A stretch of DNA of 60,282 nt. Origin: Neobacillus mesonae (GTDB lineage: Bacteria; Bacillota; Bacilli; Bacillales; Cytobacillaceae). Both the position numbers and the translations under genes were made by a program. Below the pieces are notes generated by a model, which saw only the letters and a list, made by a program, of their open reading frames with translations, was not told the DNA's origin and ran no database searches. Positions within the stretch are counted from its first letter, which is position 1, and each line of letters opens with the position of its first letter. The stretch is from contig NZ_KV440949.1 in assembly GCF_001636315.1 (NCBI RefSeq), positions 2,852,689 through 2,912,970 on the forward strand, given 5' to 3'. This document shows, piece after piece, positions 25,684 through 34,845 of the stretch.

Positions 25684-27238
25684 ATCAATGTTCTTCTCAT
25701 CGTTCATTACTAGTATGCTTCTGCTGCCTGGATGCAGCGGAGAGCAGGCTTCTTCCAACGCTTCCGCCACAAAGAAACAGCTTGTCTATGGAACTGAGAC
25801 GGAGATTGAGAAAGTGAATCCTGTTTTGAATGAAAATCAAGAAATTGACAGTCTTCTATTTCGCGGATTGACAAAGCCAACAGAAACAAACGAAATTGTC
25901 CCTGACCTTGCGAAGGAGTGGCAAATATCGGATGATCATCTGACCTATACGTTCATATTAAGAGATGATGCCAAATGGGAGGACGATCAACCTGTTACTG
26001 CCGAGGATGTCAAATTCACCCTGGATAAAGTAAGGGACCCTAAAACTAATACACCAATTGCCGGTGACTTTAGTGAAATTAAATTGATAGAAGCGGTGAA
26101 GGAAAATGAAGTGCGTATTACATTGCGGAACCCTTTTCCGCCATTGCTGGATAAATTAAAAATCGGGATCTTACCAAAGCATCTCTTACAAGATGAAGAT
26201 ATCAATAAAACCGATTTTAATCAGCATCCGATTGGTAATGGGCCATTCAAATTGAAGGAGTGGGGCGGTGACCATACGATTACGCTTGAAAGAAACGACA
26301 AGTATTACGGGCCAAAGCCAAAGCTTGAAGAGATTGTGTTCAAGCCTGTTCCCGACCCCAATACACGTGCATTGCAATTGAAGACAGGAGAGATTGATCT
26401 GGCTCTGATGGAACCAAGCCAAATGAAAAGTGTGAAAAAACAAGATCGCTTTACTGTCCATTCGCTTTCAACAGCTGATTATCGGGCTGTGATGTATAAT
26501 TTCCGCAAACCATTGTTTGCAGATACCAAGGTTCGCCAGGCTATGAATTTTGCGGTTGACAGAGAAGCGATTGTGAAAGGGCTGCTATTCGGGAAGGGAG
26601 AGCCGGCACTTGGACCGCTTCAAGTATCGTGGGCGGATGCTCCGCAGCAAGAGATGTATTCCTATCAACCGGAAATGGCCAAGGCATTGTTAGCGGAAGC
26701 AGGCTGGAAAAAAGGCAGTGATGGCGTCTTAGTAAGAGATGGCAAGCGATTTGAGTTTGAACTTGTTGCTCCGATAACAGATCCTGTCCGTACGGCGCTG
26801 GCGAATGTAGTCGCAGAACAATTGAAGTCCCTAGGGATTGCAGTTACCCCTAAGCCGCTTGATTGGAGTGCCATTAAAATTGACCAGGCAGATGCTTTTG
26901 TCATTGGCTGGGGCAGTGAATTTGACCCGGATGATCACACTTATCGAATCTTCCACAGCAGTCAAATTGGTGATGGATTATATAATATGGGCGCCTATCA
27001 AAATGGCAAGATTGACAAATTGTTAACACAGGCGCGCATATCTGATGATCAGAGTGAGCGAAAGGAACTATATAAACAATTTCAGCAGGAGCTGGCGGCG
27101 GATCCCTCTTTTAACTTCCTGGTGTATTTAGATGCATTATATGGTGTTAATAAAAAGGTAACAGGGATCAGCAATCGTACATTAGGTCATCATGGTTTCG
27201 GAGTACTATGGAATATTGAAGAGTGGGATAAAAAATAA
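25664..27238 (+). CDS. nikA: Nickel-binding lipoprotein NikA-like (SBP family 5)
   Basis: A 524-aa substrate-binding lipoprotein. The signal peptide ends in the lipobox LLLPGC (Cys24), so it is anchored outside the membrane. SBP_bac_5 motifs follow: NPVLNENQEIDSLLFRGLT, WQISDDHLTYTFILRDDAKW, VRQAMNFAVDREAIVKGLLF. The ATG at 25664 lies in the end of the ATPase gene and follows GAGGAGAGGGA. Family members bind peptides or nickel chelates; the neighbouring nikR supports nickel. Ligand residues for a nickel complex cannot be confirmed without a structure-based alignment. Confidence 0.84.
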   Translation: MPIKKFKSMFFSSFITSMLLLPGCSGEQASSNASATKKQLVYGTETEIEKVNPVLNENQEIDSLLFRGLTKPTETNEIVPDLAKEWQISDDHLTYTFILRDDAKWEDDQPVTAEDVKFTLDKVRDPKTNTPIAGDFSEIKLIEAVKENEVRITLRNPFPPLLDKLKIGILPKHLLQDEDINKTDFNQHPIGNGPFKLKEWGGDHTITLERNDKYYGPKPKLEEIVFKPVPDPNTRALQLKTGEIDLALMEPSQMKSVKKQDRFTVHSLSTADYRAVMYNFRKPLFADTKVRQAMNFAVDREAIVKGLLFGKGEPALGPLQVSWADAPQQEMYSYQPEMAKALLAEAGWKKGSDGVLVRDGKRFEFELVAPITDPVRTALANVVAEQLKSLGIAVTPKPLDWSAIKIDQADAFVIGWGSEFDPDDHTYRIFHSSQIGDGLYNMGAYQNGKIDKLLTQARISDDQSERKELYKQFQQELAADPSFNFLVYLDALYGVNKKVTGISNRTLGHHGFGVLWNIEEWDKK

Positions 27239-27254
27239 AGGCGGGGAACAATGT

Positions 27255-27674
27255 ATGCATGATTCTATTGTAAAGAGGTTCGGTGTTTCCATGGACGGCC
27301 ATTTACTGCGAAAGTTTGATCAATTAGTCAAGAAAAAGGGCTATGAAAATCGTTCTGAAGCCGTTCGCGATCTTGTCCGCGATGCGCTGATTCAACAATC
27401 CTGGGAAGAAAGCGAACAATTAGTGGCTGGAAGTATTCTGTTGTTTTACAACCATTCGCAACGAAATCTATTGGAGGAAATGACGCAGCTCCAGCATGAC
27501 ATGCATGACTATATCCTCGCTACAACCCATTTTCATTTAGATCATGACAGCTGCCTTGAGCTGATTGTGGTGAAAGGAAAAGCGAAAGAAATCCAGAAGC
27601 TCAAGGATAGACTAACGAGTTTAAAAGGTGTGGAATATGGGAAGTTTACAGTGGCACCGGTAGAACAGGTATAG
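27255..27674 (+). CDS. nikR: Nickel-responsive regulator NikR
   Basis: A 139-aa ribbon-helix-helix repressor that senses nickel and represses nickel uptake. The N-terminal RHH domain reads VKRFGVSMDGHLLRKFDQLV then GYENRSEAVRDLVRDAL. The C-terminal ACT-type domain has all four nickel ligands at the E. coli spacing: His81, His92, His94 and Cys100 (TTHFHLDHDSCLEL), matching His76/His87/His89/Cys95 with a constant offset. ATG 27255 follows GGCGGGGAA; an in-frame ATG 63 bp upstream lies within nikA. It is the last gene of the operon and would be made with the transporter it controls. Confidence 0.95.
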   Translation: MHDSIVKRFGVSMDGHLLRKFDQLVKKKGYENRSEAVRDLVRDALIQQSWEESEQLVAGSILLFYNHSQRNLLEEMTQLQHDMHDYILATTHFHLDHDSCLELIVVKGKAKEIQKLKDRLTSLKGVEYGKFTVAPVEQV

Positions 27675-27781
27675 GGACCCTTTTGATAATGTAACCGAAA
27701 GAATATTAAAAACTTGCTGAATACGATATACAATAGTAATTTTAGGATAGTAGTTTCGGTAACATTTTAGAAAAGGGGTCC
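27674..27781 (+). repeat. Imperfect long inverted repeat that could hide the next gene's ribosome binding site
   Basis: The left arm, 27674-27700 (GGGACCCTTTTG through AACCGAAA), pairs with the right arm, 27754-27781 (TTTCGGTAACAT through AAAAGGGGTCC), over most positions, with a 53-bp middle. The right arm contains AAAAGGGG, the ribosome binding site of the amidohydrolase gene, and the left arm contains its complement, CCCTTTT. Confidence 0.75.
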
Positions 27782-27786
27782 TTTTT

Positions 27787-29370
27787 ATGAAACAGCTTTG
27801 GTATGGCGGAACCATTTATACAATGGAAAAAGAAAATGAAACAGTCGAGGCAGTCTTGGTGGAGGATGATAAAATTCTTGCTGCCGGATCATTTGCTGGA
27901 TTGGTTGAACAGGCGGATGAACAAATCGACCTGCAAGGAGCAGTCATGTTTCCAGGGTTCGTCGACAGTCACCTTCATATGATTTTTCAAGGGCAAAAGT
28001 TAATTCGCTTGGACTTAACGAAAGCTAGTTCAGCTGAAGAAATGATAGAAATGGTGAAAGAAGCTTCGAAGACAACGCCTGCTGATAAATGGCTGTTTGG
28101 TGAAGGCTGGAATGAAAATAATTTTATAGATAAGCGGTTTCCGACGATGGAAGAGCTAGATGCCATCCGCGCAGAACCGATTTTATTAACACGTGTCTGC
28201 CACCATGTTGTCCTGGGTAATTCAGCAGCACTTGCCGCCGGGGGGATTTCAGAAGCGAGCGAATCTCCAGCTGGCGGTGAAATCGGCCGGGATGCTTCTG
28301 GAAAACTAAACGGCCTTTTATACGATAAAGCTTCAGAATTCGTGACAAATGCTATTCCTCGGGAAGGGGAAGCCTATATTGACTCGTTGGTTGACGAGCT
28401 GAACTTGGCTGTTGATAATATGCTGTCACTCGGCTTAACAGGCGGCCATACGGAGGATATGAGTTATTTTGGTGAATTTACCAATCCATTAACCGCCTTT
28501 CGCCGGGTTATTGGTGAAAAGCACCATATCAGAGTGAATCTGCTCCGTCATAATGCCGTATTTGAAGAGATGATAAAAGCAGATGTCCAATTTGATGAAC
28601 CTTTTATTGAGCCGGGTGCAATGAAAATTTTTGCTGATGGGGCATTAGGAGGTTCGACAGCGGCATTATCAGAACCGTACGCTGATCAGCCGGAGCAAAA
28701 TGGGCTATTGATCCAAACAGAGGAGCAGCTGGAGGAATTAGTCAAGCTTGCCCGTAAATATGATGAGGCCGTTGCCGTTCATATCATTGGTGATGCCGGA
28801 GCAGAGCAAGGATTGAATGCAATTGAAAAATATCCGGTACCGGAAGGAAAGCGTGACCGCTTGATTCATGGGTGTGTGTTACGCGAAGATTTAGTCGAGC
28901 GGATGGCAAAATTACCGGTTGTTATCGATGTCCAGCCAGCCTTTGTTCCATCTGATTTCCCGTGGGTAATCGACCGTCTAGGGAAGGAACGGCTGGAATA
29001 TGCGTATTCATGGAAAACTCTTTTAGACAAGGGAATTATGTGCTCGGCTGGAACAGATGCTCCGGTAGAGGATATTGACCCGCTTATTTCTATTTACGCA
29101 GCAGTAGAGCGGAAGAAGCCGTATGCAGAACATAATGGTTATCTCCCGGAGCAAAAGCTTTCCCGTTTTGAAGCGATTCGAATGTATACCGTCGGCAGCG
29201 CTCAGGCAATTTGCAAAGAACACGAGCGCGGACTCATCAAACCGGGCTATGACGCTGACTTCTCCATTTTTGACCGTGACTTATTTGCTGGAACATCAGA
29301 AGACATGCTAAAGGCCCAAGCGATCAAAACCGTTGTCGCCGGACGAATCGTCTATGAGAAAGTAAAATAG
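27787..29370 (+). CDS. Amidohydrolase family 3 protein (YtcJ-like)
   Basis: A 527-aa metal-dependent hydrolase. The amidohydrolase beta-sandwich start is MKQLWYGGTIYTMEKENETV. Metal motif FPGFVDSHLHMIFQG lies at about residues 56-70; later VAVHIIGDAGAEQGLN, IHGCVLREDLVERM and CSAGTDAPVEDIDP supply the other histidines and the final aspartate. The C-terminus HERGLIKPGYDADFSIFDRD is typical of family 3. Substrates range over N-acyl and formamide-type compounds, and none can be chosen here. AAAAGGGG lies 8 nt before the ATG. It follows nikR by about 110 bp, across the long inverted repeat. Confidence 0.9.
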   Translation: MKQLWYGGTIYTMEKENETVEAVLVEDDKILAAGSFAGLVEQADEQIDLQGAVMFPGFVDSHLHMIFQGQKLIRLDLTKASSAEEMIEMVKEASKTTPADKWLFGEGWNENNFIDKRFPTMEELDAIRAEPILLTRVCHHVVLGNSAALAAGGISEASESPAGGEIGRDASGKLNGLLYDKASEFVTNAIPREGEAYIDSLVDELNLAVDNMLSLGLTGGHTEDMSYFGEFTNPLTAFRRVIGEKHHIRVNLLRHNAVFEEMIKADVQFDEPFIEPGAMKIFADGALGGSTAALSEPYADQPEQNGLLIQTEEQLEELVKLARKYDEAVAVHIIGDAGAEQGLNAIEKYPVPEGKRDRLIHGCVLREDLVERMAKLPVVIDVQPAFVPSDFPWVIDRLGKERLEYAYSWKTLLDKGIMCSAGTDAPVEDIDPLISIYAAVERKKPYAEHNGYLPEQKLSRFEAIRMYTVGSAQAICKEHERGLIKPGYDADFSIFDRDLFAGTSEDMLKAQAIKTVVAGRIVYEKVK

Positions 29371-29374
29371 ATAT

Positions 29375-29420
29375 GGTGACGGTCTCTTGCTTCCTTTGGG
29401 AAGCAGAGGAACCGTCACTT
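29375..29420 (+). repeat. Copy of the palindrome family at the amidohydrolase 3' end
   Basis: GGTGACGGTCTCTTGCTTCC and GAAGCAGAGGAACCGTCACTT form the two arms. GGGAC/GTCCC has become GTGAC/GTCAC symmetrically, a compensatory change that keeps the stem. Confidence 0.82.
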
Positions 29421-29455
29421 ATGTTTTATTTAAGAAAGTATAACCATTACAAATT

Positions 29456-29504
29456 GAGAAAAGCTAACTTTGTCACCTTTATTGTGACAAAGTTAGCTTT
29501 TCTC
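29456..29504 (+). repeat. Perfect 21-bp inverted repeat upstream of mtlA
   Basis: The arm at 29456-29476 (GAGAAAAGCTAACTTTGTCA and a final C) is fully complementary to 29484-29504, with loop CTTTATT. No T-run follows directly (TTTGTTG), so it is at best a weak terminator. It could be a regulator site or a mobile palindrome. Unlike the other palindromes it shows no GACGGTTCT. Confidence 0.85.
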
Positions 29505-29572
29505 TTTGTTGAAGGAGGGAGGTTCGTACTTTACCATTAATTATGTACTAATATTTTGAAAGGATGAGAGCA

Positions 29573-31477
29573 ATGGCTCAATCTAATATAAAAGTCGCTG
29601 TTCAGAAGTTCGGTAACTTCCTAAGTTCCATGGTTCTGCCGAATATTGCCGCTTTCATTGCTTGGGGATTAATTACGGCGCTATTTATTCCAACTGGTTT
29701 CTTCCCAAATGAAAGCCTTGCCAAACTAGTTGGACCAATGATTACCTATTTACTTCCGTTATTAATTGGTTATACAGGAGGTAAGCTTGTTTACGAACAA
29801 CGCGGAGGTGTTGTCGGTGCGATTGTAACAATGGGTGTCATTGTCGGGGCAGATATCCCGATGTTTCTAGGGGCTATGATTATGGGACCGCTTGGCGGTT
29901 ATGTGATTAAAAAGTTTGATCAAATGATTGAAGGAAAAGTTAAGAGCGGATTTGAAATGCTTGTTAACAATTTCTCGGCTGGAATTCTTGGCGGCCTTTT
30001 TGCAATATTGGCCTTTTTAGCCGTAGGGCCTGCCGTTACGGTGTTTACAGGCTGGCTTGTTAAAGGTGTTGATTGGTTATTATCAACAGGTTTGCTGCCA
30101 TTAACAAGTATTATTATTGAACCAGCAAAAATTTTGTTCTTAAATAACGCGATAAACCATGGGGTGCTCTCACCAATTGGTTTAGAGCAAGCGAAAGCAA
30201 CAGGAAAATCCATTTTATTTCTTCTTGAAGCAAACCCGGGACCTGGTATTGGCGTTCTGCTTGCCTATTGTCTCTTTGGAAAAGGAAATGCAAAAAGGTC
30301 GGCACCAGGAGCTGCCATTATTCACTTTTTCGGCGGGATTCATGAAATCTATTTCCCATATGTTTTAATGCGCCCGATGTTATTTTTCGCCATCATAGTG
30401 GGTGGAATGAGCGGGGTATTCACCCTAACACTTTTAGGCGGAGGATTAGTTTCTCCTGCATCGCCGGGCAGTATCATTGCTATTATGGCAGTTACTCCGC
30501 CGCATGCAAGTACCTATATAGCCAATATTGCCGGCGTTCTTGTAGCTGGAATTGTTTCCTTTATTTTGTCATCCTTTATTTTAAAAACAGGCAAACAACA
30601 GGATGAGGATATTGAAGAAGCAGCTAGAAAAATGCAGGAAATGAAAGGAAAGAAAAGCTCCGTTGCGAATGTTTTTTCCACAAATTCTGCTACAATGCCT
30701 GAACACGTAAGTAAAATTATCTTTGCCTGCGATGCCGGAATGGGTTCAAGTGCAATGGGCGCTTCACTGCTAAGGAAAAAAGTGAAGGAAGCTGGGCTGG
30801 ATATTTCAGTAACTAACACTGCCATTAGTAATCTGCCAGCAGATGCTCAAATTGTGATCACTCAAGAAGAGTTGACACCAAGAGCGCAAAAACAAGTGCC
30901 GAATGCTTATCATATTTCGGTTGATAACTTCTTATCAAGCCCAGAATACGATCGGTTATTGGACCGGTTAAAAAGTCCTGAAACAGCTGAACTTCAGGAA
31001 ATCGTTGAAGATGCTGAGGCTGTTGTTCCGAGCGGCACTCCACAGCCAGATGATGCCTTATTGCGTGAAGAAAATATCTTTCTGAATCAAGATTTTGCAT
31101 CAAAAGAAGAGGCCATCCGCTTTGCTGGCCGGGTGCTGGTCAACGCAGGCTATGTCAAGGAAAGCTATATTGATGCTATGATTGCCCGTGATGAAATGAC
31201 CTCAACATACATGGGAAATGACGTAGCAATTCCACACGGGACTGAAGAAGCGAAAAAGGATGTTCTCAATTCTGGATTTACTGTTTTACAAGTACCAAAT
31301 GGTGTAGACTTTGATGGTCAAAAGGTACGTTTAATCTTTGGTATTGCGGGGAAAGATGGTACACACCTTGAAATTCTGTCCGGAATTGCTGTTACTTGCT
31401 CTGATATGGCCAATATTGAAAAACTGGTTGCGGCAAAATCAGCCAAAGAGATTATGGACATTTTAAATGATAAATAA
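29573..31477 (+). CDS. mtlA: Mannitol-specific PTS transporter, fused EIICBA
   Basis: MtlA imports mannitol and phosphorylates it to mannitol-1-phosphate. The 634-aa chain carries all three domains: membrane EIIC (about 1-335, GGKLVYEQRGGVVGAIVTMG and FFGGIHEIYFPYVLMRP), EIIB (about 378-470, FACDAGMGSSAMGASLLRKK with phospho-Cys386) and EIIA (about 490-634, NDVAIPHGTEEAKK with phospho-His555). B. subtilis splits EIIA off as MtlF, whereas here the E. coli-like fusion is kept. ATG 29573 is favoured over 29564, which overlaps the AGGATGAG binding site. It heads the mtlA-mtlR-mtlD operon. I could not settle its promoter. Confidence 0.96.
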   Translation: MAQSNIKVAVQKFGNFLSSMVLPNIAAFIAWGLITALFIPTGFFPNESLAKLVGPMITYLLPLLIGYTGGKLVYEQRGGVVGAIVTMGVIVGADIPMFLGAMIMGPLGGYVIKKFDQMIEGKVKSGFEMLVNNFSAGILGGLFAILAFLAVGPAVTVFTGWLVKGVDWLLSTGLLPLTSIIIEPAKILFLNNAINHGVLSPIGLEQAKATGKSILFLLEANPGPGIGVLLAYCLFGKGNAKRSAPGAAIIHFFGGIHEIYFPYVLMRPMLFFAIIVGGMSGVFTLTLLGGGLVSPASPGSIIAIMAVTPPHASTYIANIAGVLVAGIVSFILSSFILKTGKQQDEDIEEAARKMQEMKGKKSSVANVFSTNSATMPEHVSKIIFACDAGMGSSAMGASLLRKKVKEAGLDISVTNTAISNLPADAQIVITQEELTPRAQKQVPNAYHISVDNFLSSPEYDRLLDRLKSPETAELQEIVEDAEAVVPSGTPQPDDALLREENIFLNQDFASKEEAIRFAGRVLVNAGYVKESYIDAMIARDEMTSTYMGNDVAIPHGTEEAKKDVLNSGFTVLQVPNGVDFDGQKVRLIFGIAGKDGTHLEILSGIAVTCSDMANIEKLVAAKSAKEIMDILNDK

Positions 31478-31487
31478 TGTATTTACT

Positions 31488-31528
31488 GAATAGAAAAGCC
31501 GCTTATGCTGCTTTTCTATTCTCTTTTT
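31488..31528 (+). terminator. Terminator between mtlA and mtlR
   Basis: GAATAGAAAAGC pairs perfectly with GCTTTTCTATTC, followed by TCTTTTT. It would lower read-through from mtlA into mtlR. An upstream ATG for mtlR at 31505 falls within it. Confidence 0.85.
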
Positions 31529-31555
31529 CATATTACCCTGAAACGAGTTGGTTGC

Positions 31556-33649
31556 ATGTATATAACCGCACGGGAAAAAGCAATAATTGACTTAATTATT
31601 AAAACATCAGGGAAACATACGGCTGCATCCATTGCCGCCTGCTTAAATGTAAGTACACGAACGATTCAACGGGATTTAAAAGCGGTTGAAAAAATCCTTG
31701 AGACATTTGATATACGTTTAGAGCGTAACTCAGAAAAAGGATATTTGATTGAAGGGAAGAATGAACAGGTTTTTCGTCTAAGCCAATATTTGATGGGGAA
31801 TAACCCTATTGATCAGACTCCTCAAGAAAAGAAATTACAACTATTGATCGCGTTGTTACAAGAGGAAGATTACAAGCTTCAGGCTTTATCAAGTAATATC
31901 GGTGTAAGCATTACAACATTAACAACGTATTTGGATGAATTAACAGATTGGCTCGACCATTTTCATATACAAATCACTAGGAAACGAGGAATAGGCGTCG
32001 AGGTAATCGCCACAGAGTCAGCTAATCGAAGGGCTTTGGCAAACTATATTCTGTTTCATTTTTATGAAGACTTGTTTCAAAGTTTGTTTTTATTGGAAAA
32101 AGGAAAATATGAGGAAGACCTCATTTTATATTATTTTTTTCCTGATTACCTTTTAGCCATTGACCGGTTAGTCCATACGTTTTTTAGCAGCTCTAGGCTA
32201 CGGCTTGCAGATAGTGACTATATTGGGCTCATTGTACATATAGGTATTACGATGCAAAGGACAGAAGACTTCCCTCTTGGAGAAGGAGATTTGGGGCTTT
32301 CTGATGAACTGACAAATGAATATCAGTTAATTATGGAAATTGGCAAGGAACTAGAAACTTCCTTTTCCACTAGGTTCAAGAATGAAGATTACATCTATCT
32401 AGCAGGAATTTTAAAAGGCTCCAAACTCCATGAAGCAGATGAGATTGCTTATGACAGCCTTGTTTTAAGTAAATTAGTTAAATCTCTTATTGAAGATGTT
32501 TCCTCCCAGCTTCATGTTGATCTAACCAATGACTTTCCATTGTATCAGGGTCTATTAGCACATATGGAACCGTCAATTTATCGGATCAAACAGCAAATGG
32601 GCTTGTTTAACCCATTAAAAGAGGATATCATTCGCAAATATCCGTTATTATTTTTTGCCGTAAAAAATAGTGTAGAAAAGCAGTTGAAAGAGATTGGTAC
32701 TTTTCCTGACGATGAAATTGCTTTTATTGTCCTTCATTTTGGCTCGGCGCTTGTTATGAGGGAGGAAAAATTATCGATAGATGCATTGGTAATATGTCCA
32801 ACTGGTATAGGGACATCTAAGATGCTTGCAAGCCGGATTAGGAAGGAAATAGCCGGGATTGATCATATAGACATTAAATCAATCAAAGAGATACAGGAGA
32901 AGGATGAGCTGTCGGGTTACGATTTGATTATCTCAACGGTGAAGCTTCCATTTTTGGGGATAGATTATATTTTAGTTTCCCCGCTCTTAACTGAGGAAAA
33001 TATATCAGCAATCCGGAATTTTTTAAAAAATAACATTGAGACATTTACTGAAAATAAGCGGTATGCAGGAACACTTACAGATGAGAACTCCTTAACCGGA
33101 TCAGCGCCAAAAGCAGGCATTGCCGAGGTTTTACAAGAGCTAAAAGTTGTTCAAGAAAGCATTGAGGCAGTATTGAATAATTTTCGTCTGTACAGGATGT
33201 CCGATGTCAGTGACCATATGGTGATTATTAAAAGTATGCTGGCAAAGGGAAAAAATGAAGGACTGTTAAGAGATGAGAAAACGGTCTTAAAATCGATACA
33301 AGAGCGGGAACGAAAAGGCGGGCTAGGTATACCGGGGACGGCAATGGCCCTTTTCCACTGCAGAGATCAAAACGTTCATGAGCTTATATTTCAAATTACT
33401 CATTTGGAGCAGCCTTTACTTGTAAAAGGTATGGACGGTAAACCAATGTACATGAAAAATTTACTCTTAATGTTGGCTCCTGAGGAATTAGCCGTTAGGC
33501 AGCAGGAAATAGTAAGCTTGATAAGCACTAGTTTGATTGAGAATAATGAGGCTGCCCTGATTTTCTCATCAGGGAACGAGAAGATGGTCCGAGCAAGATT
33601 AGAAATGATCCTTTTGGATTATCTTCATACAAAAATTATAAAGGAATGA
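31556..33649 (+). CDS. mtlR: Mannitol operon activator MtlR (PRD-type)
   Basis: A 697-aa transcription activator controlled by PTS phosphorylation. Order: HTH_11 (about 1-60, HTAASIAACLNVSTRTIQRDL), a second HTH (about 80-140), two PRD domains (about 180-390) with histidines in MQRTEDF and VLHFGSALVMREEKL, an EIIB-like domain (about 400-490, VICPTGIGTSKMLASRI with cysteine), and an EIIA-like C-terminus (about 545-697). ATG 31556 is chosen because the earlier ATG at 31505 falls within the terminator hairpin and MYITAREKAIIDLI is the family start. The ribosome binding site is weak, which may keep the level low. The stop overlaps the mtlD region (ATGA). Confidence 0.93.
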   Translation: MYITAREKAIIDLIIKTSGKHTAASIAACLNVSTRTIQRDLKAVEKILETFDIRLERNSEKGYLIEGKNEQVFRLSQYLMGNNPIDQTPQEKKLQLLIALLQEEDYKLQALSSNIGVSITTLTTYLDELTDWLDHFHIQITRKRGIGVEVIATESANRRALANYILFHFYEDLFQSLFLLEKGKYEEDLILYYFFPDYLLAIDRLVHTFFSSSRLRLADSDYIGLIVHIGITMQRTEDFPLGEGDLGLSDELTNEYQLIMEIGKELETSFSTRFKNEDYIYLAGILKGSKLHEADEIAYDSLVLSKLVKSLIEDVSSQLHVDLTNDFPLYQGLLAHMEPSIYRIKQQMGLFNPLKEDIIRKYPLLFFAVKNSVEKQLKEIGTFPDDEIAFIVLHFGSALVMREEKLSIDALVICPTGIGTSKMLASRIRKEIAGIDHIDIKSIKEIQEKDELSGYDLIISTVKLPFLGIDYILVSPLLTEENISAIRNFLKNNIETFTENKRYAGTLTDENSLTGSAPKAGIAEVLQELKVVQESIEAVLNNFRLYRMSDVSDHMVIIKSMLAKGKNEGLLRDEKTVLKSIQERERKGGLGIPGTAMALFHCRDQNVHELIFQITHLEQPLLVKGMDGKPMYMKNLLLMLAPEELAVRQQEIVSLISTSLIENNEAALIFSSGNEKMVRARLEMILLDYLHTKIIKE

Positions 33650-33654
33650 TCAAT

Positions 33655-34782
33655 ATGAAATTAGCAGTCCATTTTGGAGCTGGAAATATTGGAAGAGGCT
33701 TTATCGGTGCACTTTTTTCACAGTCTGACTATCATGTTACTTTTGTTGATATCGCTGAACAAGTTATTAATCAGTTAAACACGGAAAAGCGTTATCAAGT
33801 AAAATTAGCAACAGATCAACAAGAAACAATGACAATTGACAATGTTTCTGGATTAAATAATTTGACACAGGAACAAGAGGTTGTAGAAGCAATCGGCAAG
33901 GCGACTTACCTGACGACAGCGATAGGTCCTAATATACTGCCGCATATTGCTCCGCTAATGGCAAAGGGGATTATGGAGCGGGTTAGGAAGACAGATGAAA
34001 AATTATATGTCATTGCCTGCGAAAATCAAATTTCAGCGACAGATCTATTAAAAGGTTATATTTTCGACCACTTAGATGAGGAGACAAAGGAAAAATTAGC
34101 AGGGAAAGTTTATTTCTTTAATTCTGCCGTTGACCGGATTGTCCCGATTCAAAATAATAAAGGATCACTTGATGTTCTGGTGGAAGCCTATTATGAATGG
34201 GTTGTAGAAGCAAATGAGAGTATTCCATATGTGGAAGGGATGAAAATTGTTTCGGACCTTGCTCCATACATTGAAAGAAAGCTGTTTACTGTCAATACAG
34301 GCCATGCTGTTATTGCATATTTAGGATTTTTAGGGAAGAAAGAAACGATTGACCAAGCGTTGGCGGATGAGGCGATTTTAGCTCAAGTACGGGCCACCCT
34401 TAGCGAAACGGGTGCCTATTTGATTCATCAATATGGCTTGAATCCAGATGAACACCAGCAATATATTGATAAGATTATCAACCGTTTTAAAAATGCCCAC
34501 TTACATGATGCGGTAACAAGAGTCGGGCGCTCACCATTACGAAAATTGGGACCAAATGATCGTCTTGTAAAGCCGGCTGTAGAAGCAGCGAAGGCAGGGA
34601 TTTCCTACTCAAATCTTGCAAAAGCCATTGCTGCAGCCTTACATTTTGATTACCAAGAAGATCCTGAAGCAGTAAAGCTGCAGGAAATGATTAAGGAAAA
34701 GGGAGTTCCGGCTGTATTACAGGAAGTATCCGGGCTTGAAGAAAACAACGAAATAACGAAAGAGATAGTAAAACAATATTAA
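33655..34782 (+). CDS. mtlD: Mannitol-1-phosphate 5-dehydrogenase
   Basis: MtlD oxidises mannitol-1-phosphate to fructose-6-phosphate with NAD. The 375-aa product has the Rossmann start KLAVHFGAGNIGRGFIGALF, the catalytic-domain block KRYQVK, NSAVDRIVPIQNN, and the lysine-histidine region KLFTVNTGHAVIAYLG. ATG 33655, with AAAGGA 8 nt upstream, is preferred over ATG 33646, which touches that site and overlaps the mtlR stop. It ends the mannitol operon; a full palindromic repeat follows and separates it from the convergent aminopeptidase gene. Confidence 0.96.
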   Translation: MKLAVHFGAGNIGRGFIGALFSQSDYHVTFVDIAEQVINQLNTEKRYQVKLATDQQETMTIDNVSGLNNLTQEQEVVEAIGKATYLTTAIGPNILPHIAPLMAKGIMERVRKTDEKLYVIACENQISATDLLKGYIFDHLDEETKEKLAGKVYFFNSAVDRIVPIQNNKGSLDVLVEAYYEWVVEANESIPYVEGMKIVSDLAPYIERKLFTVNTGHAVIAYLGFLGKKETIDQALADEAILAQVRATLSETGAYLIHQYGLNPDEHQQYIDKIINRFKNAHLHDAVTRVGRSPLRKLGPNDRLVKPAVEAAKAGISYSNLAKAIAAALHFDYQEDPEAVKLQEMIKEKGVPAVLQEVSGLEENNEITKEIVKQY

Positions 34783-34787
34783 AGACA

Positions 34788-34840
34788 CACAGGGACGGTT
34801 CTCCAGCTTCTTTTAAGGAAACAGAGGAACCGTCCCTGTG
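34788..34840 (+). repeat. Full palindrome-family element between convergent mtlD and aminopeptidase genes
   Basis: CACAGGGACGGTTCT and GGAACCGTCCCTGTG pair almost completely, with inner GCTTC/GAAAC arms. CTTTTTT follows on the plus strand. It probably works as a terminator for both genes. Confidence 0.9.
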
Positions 34841-34845
34841 CTTTT

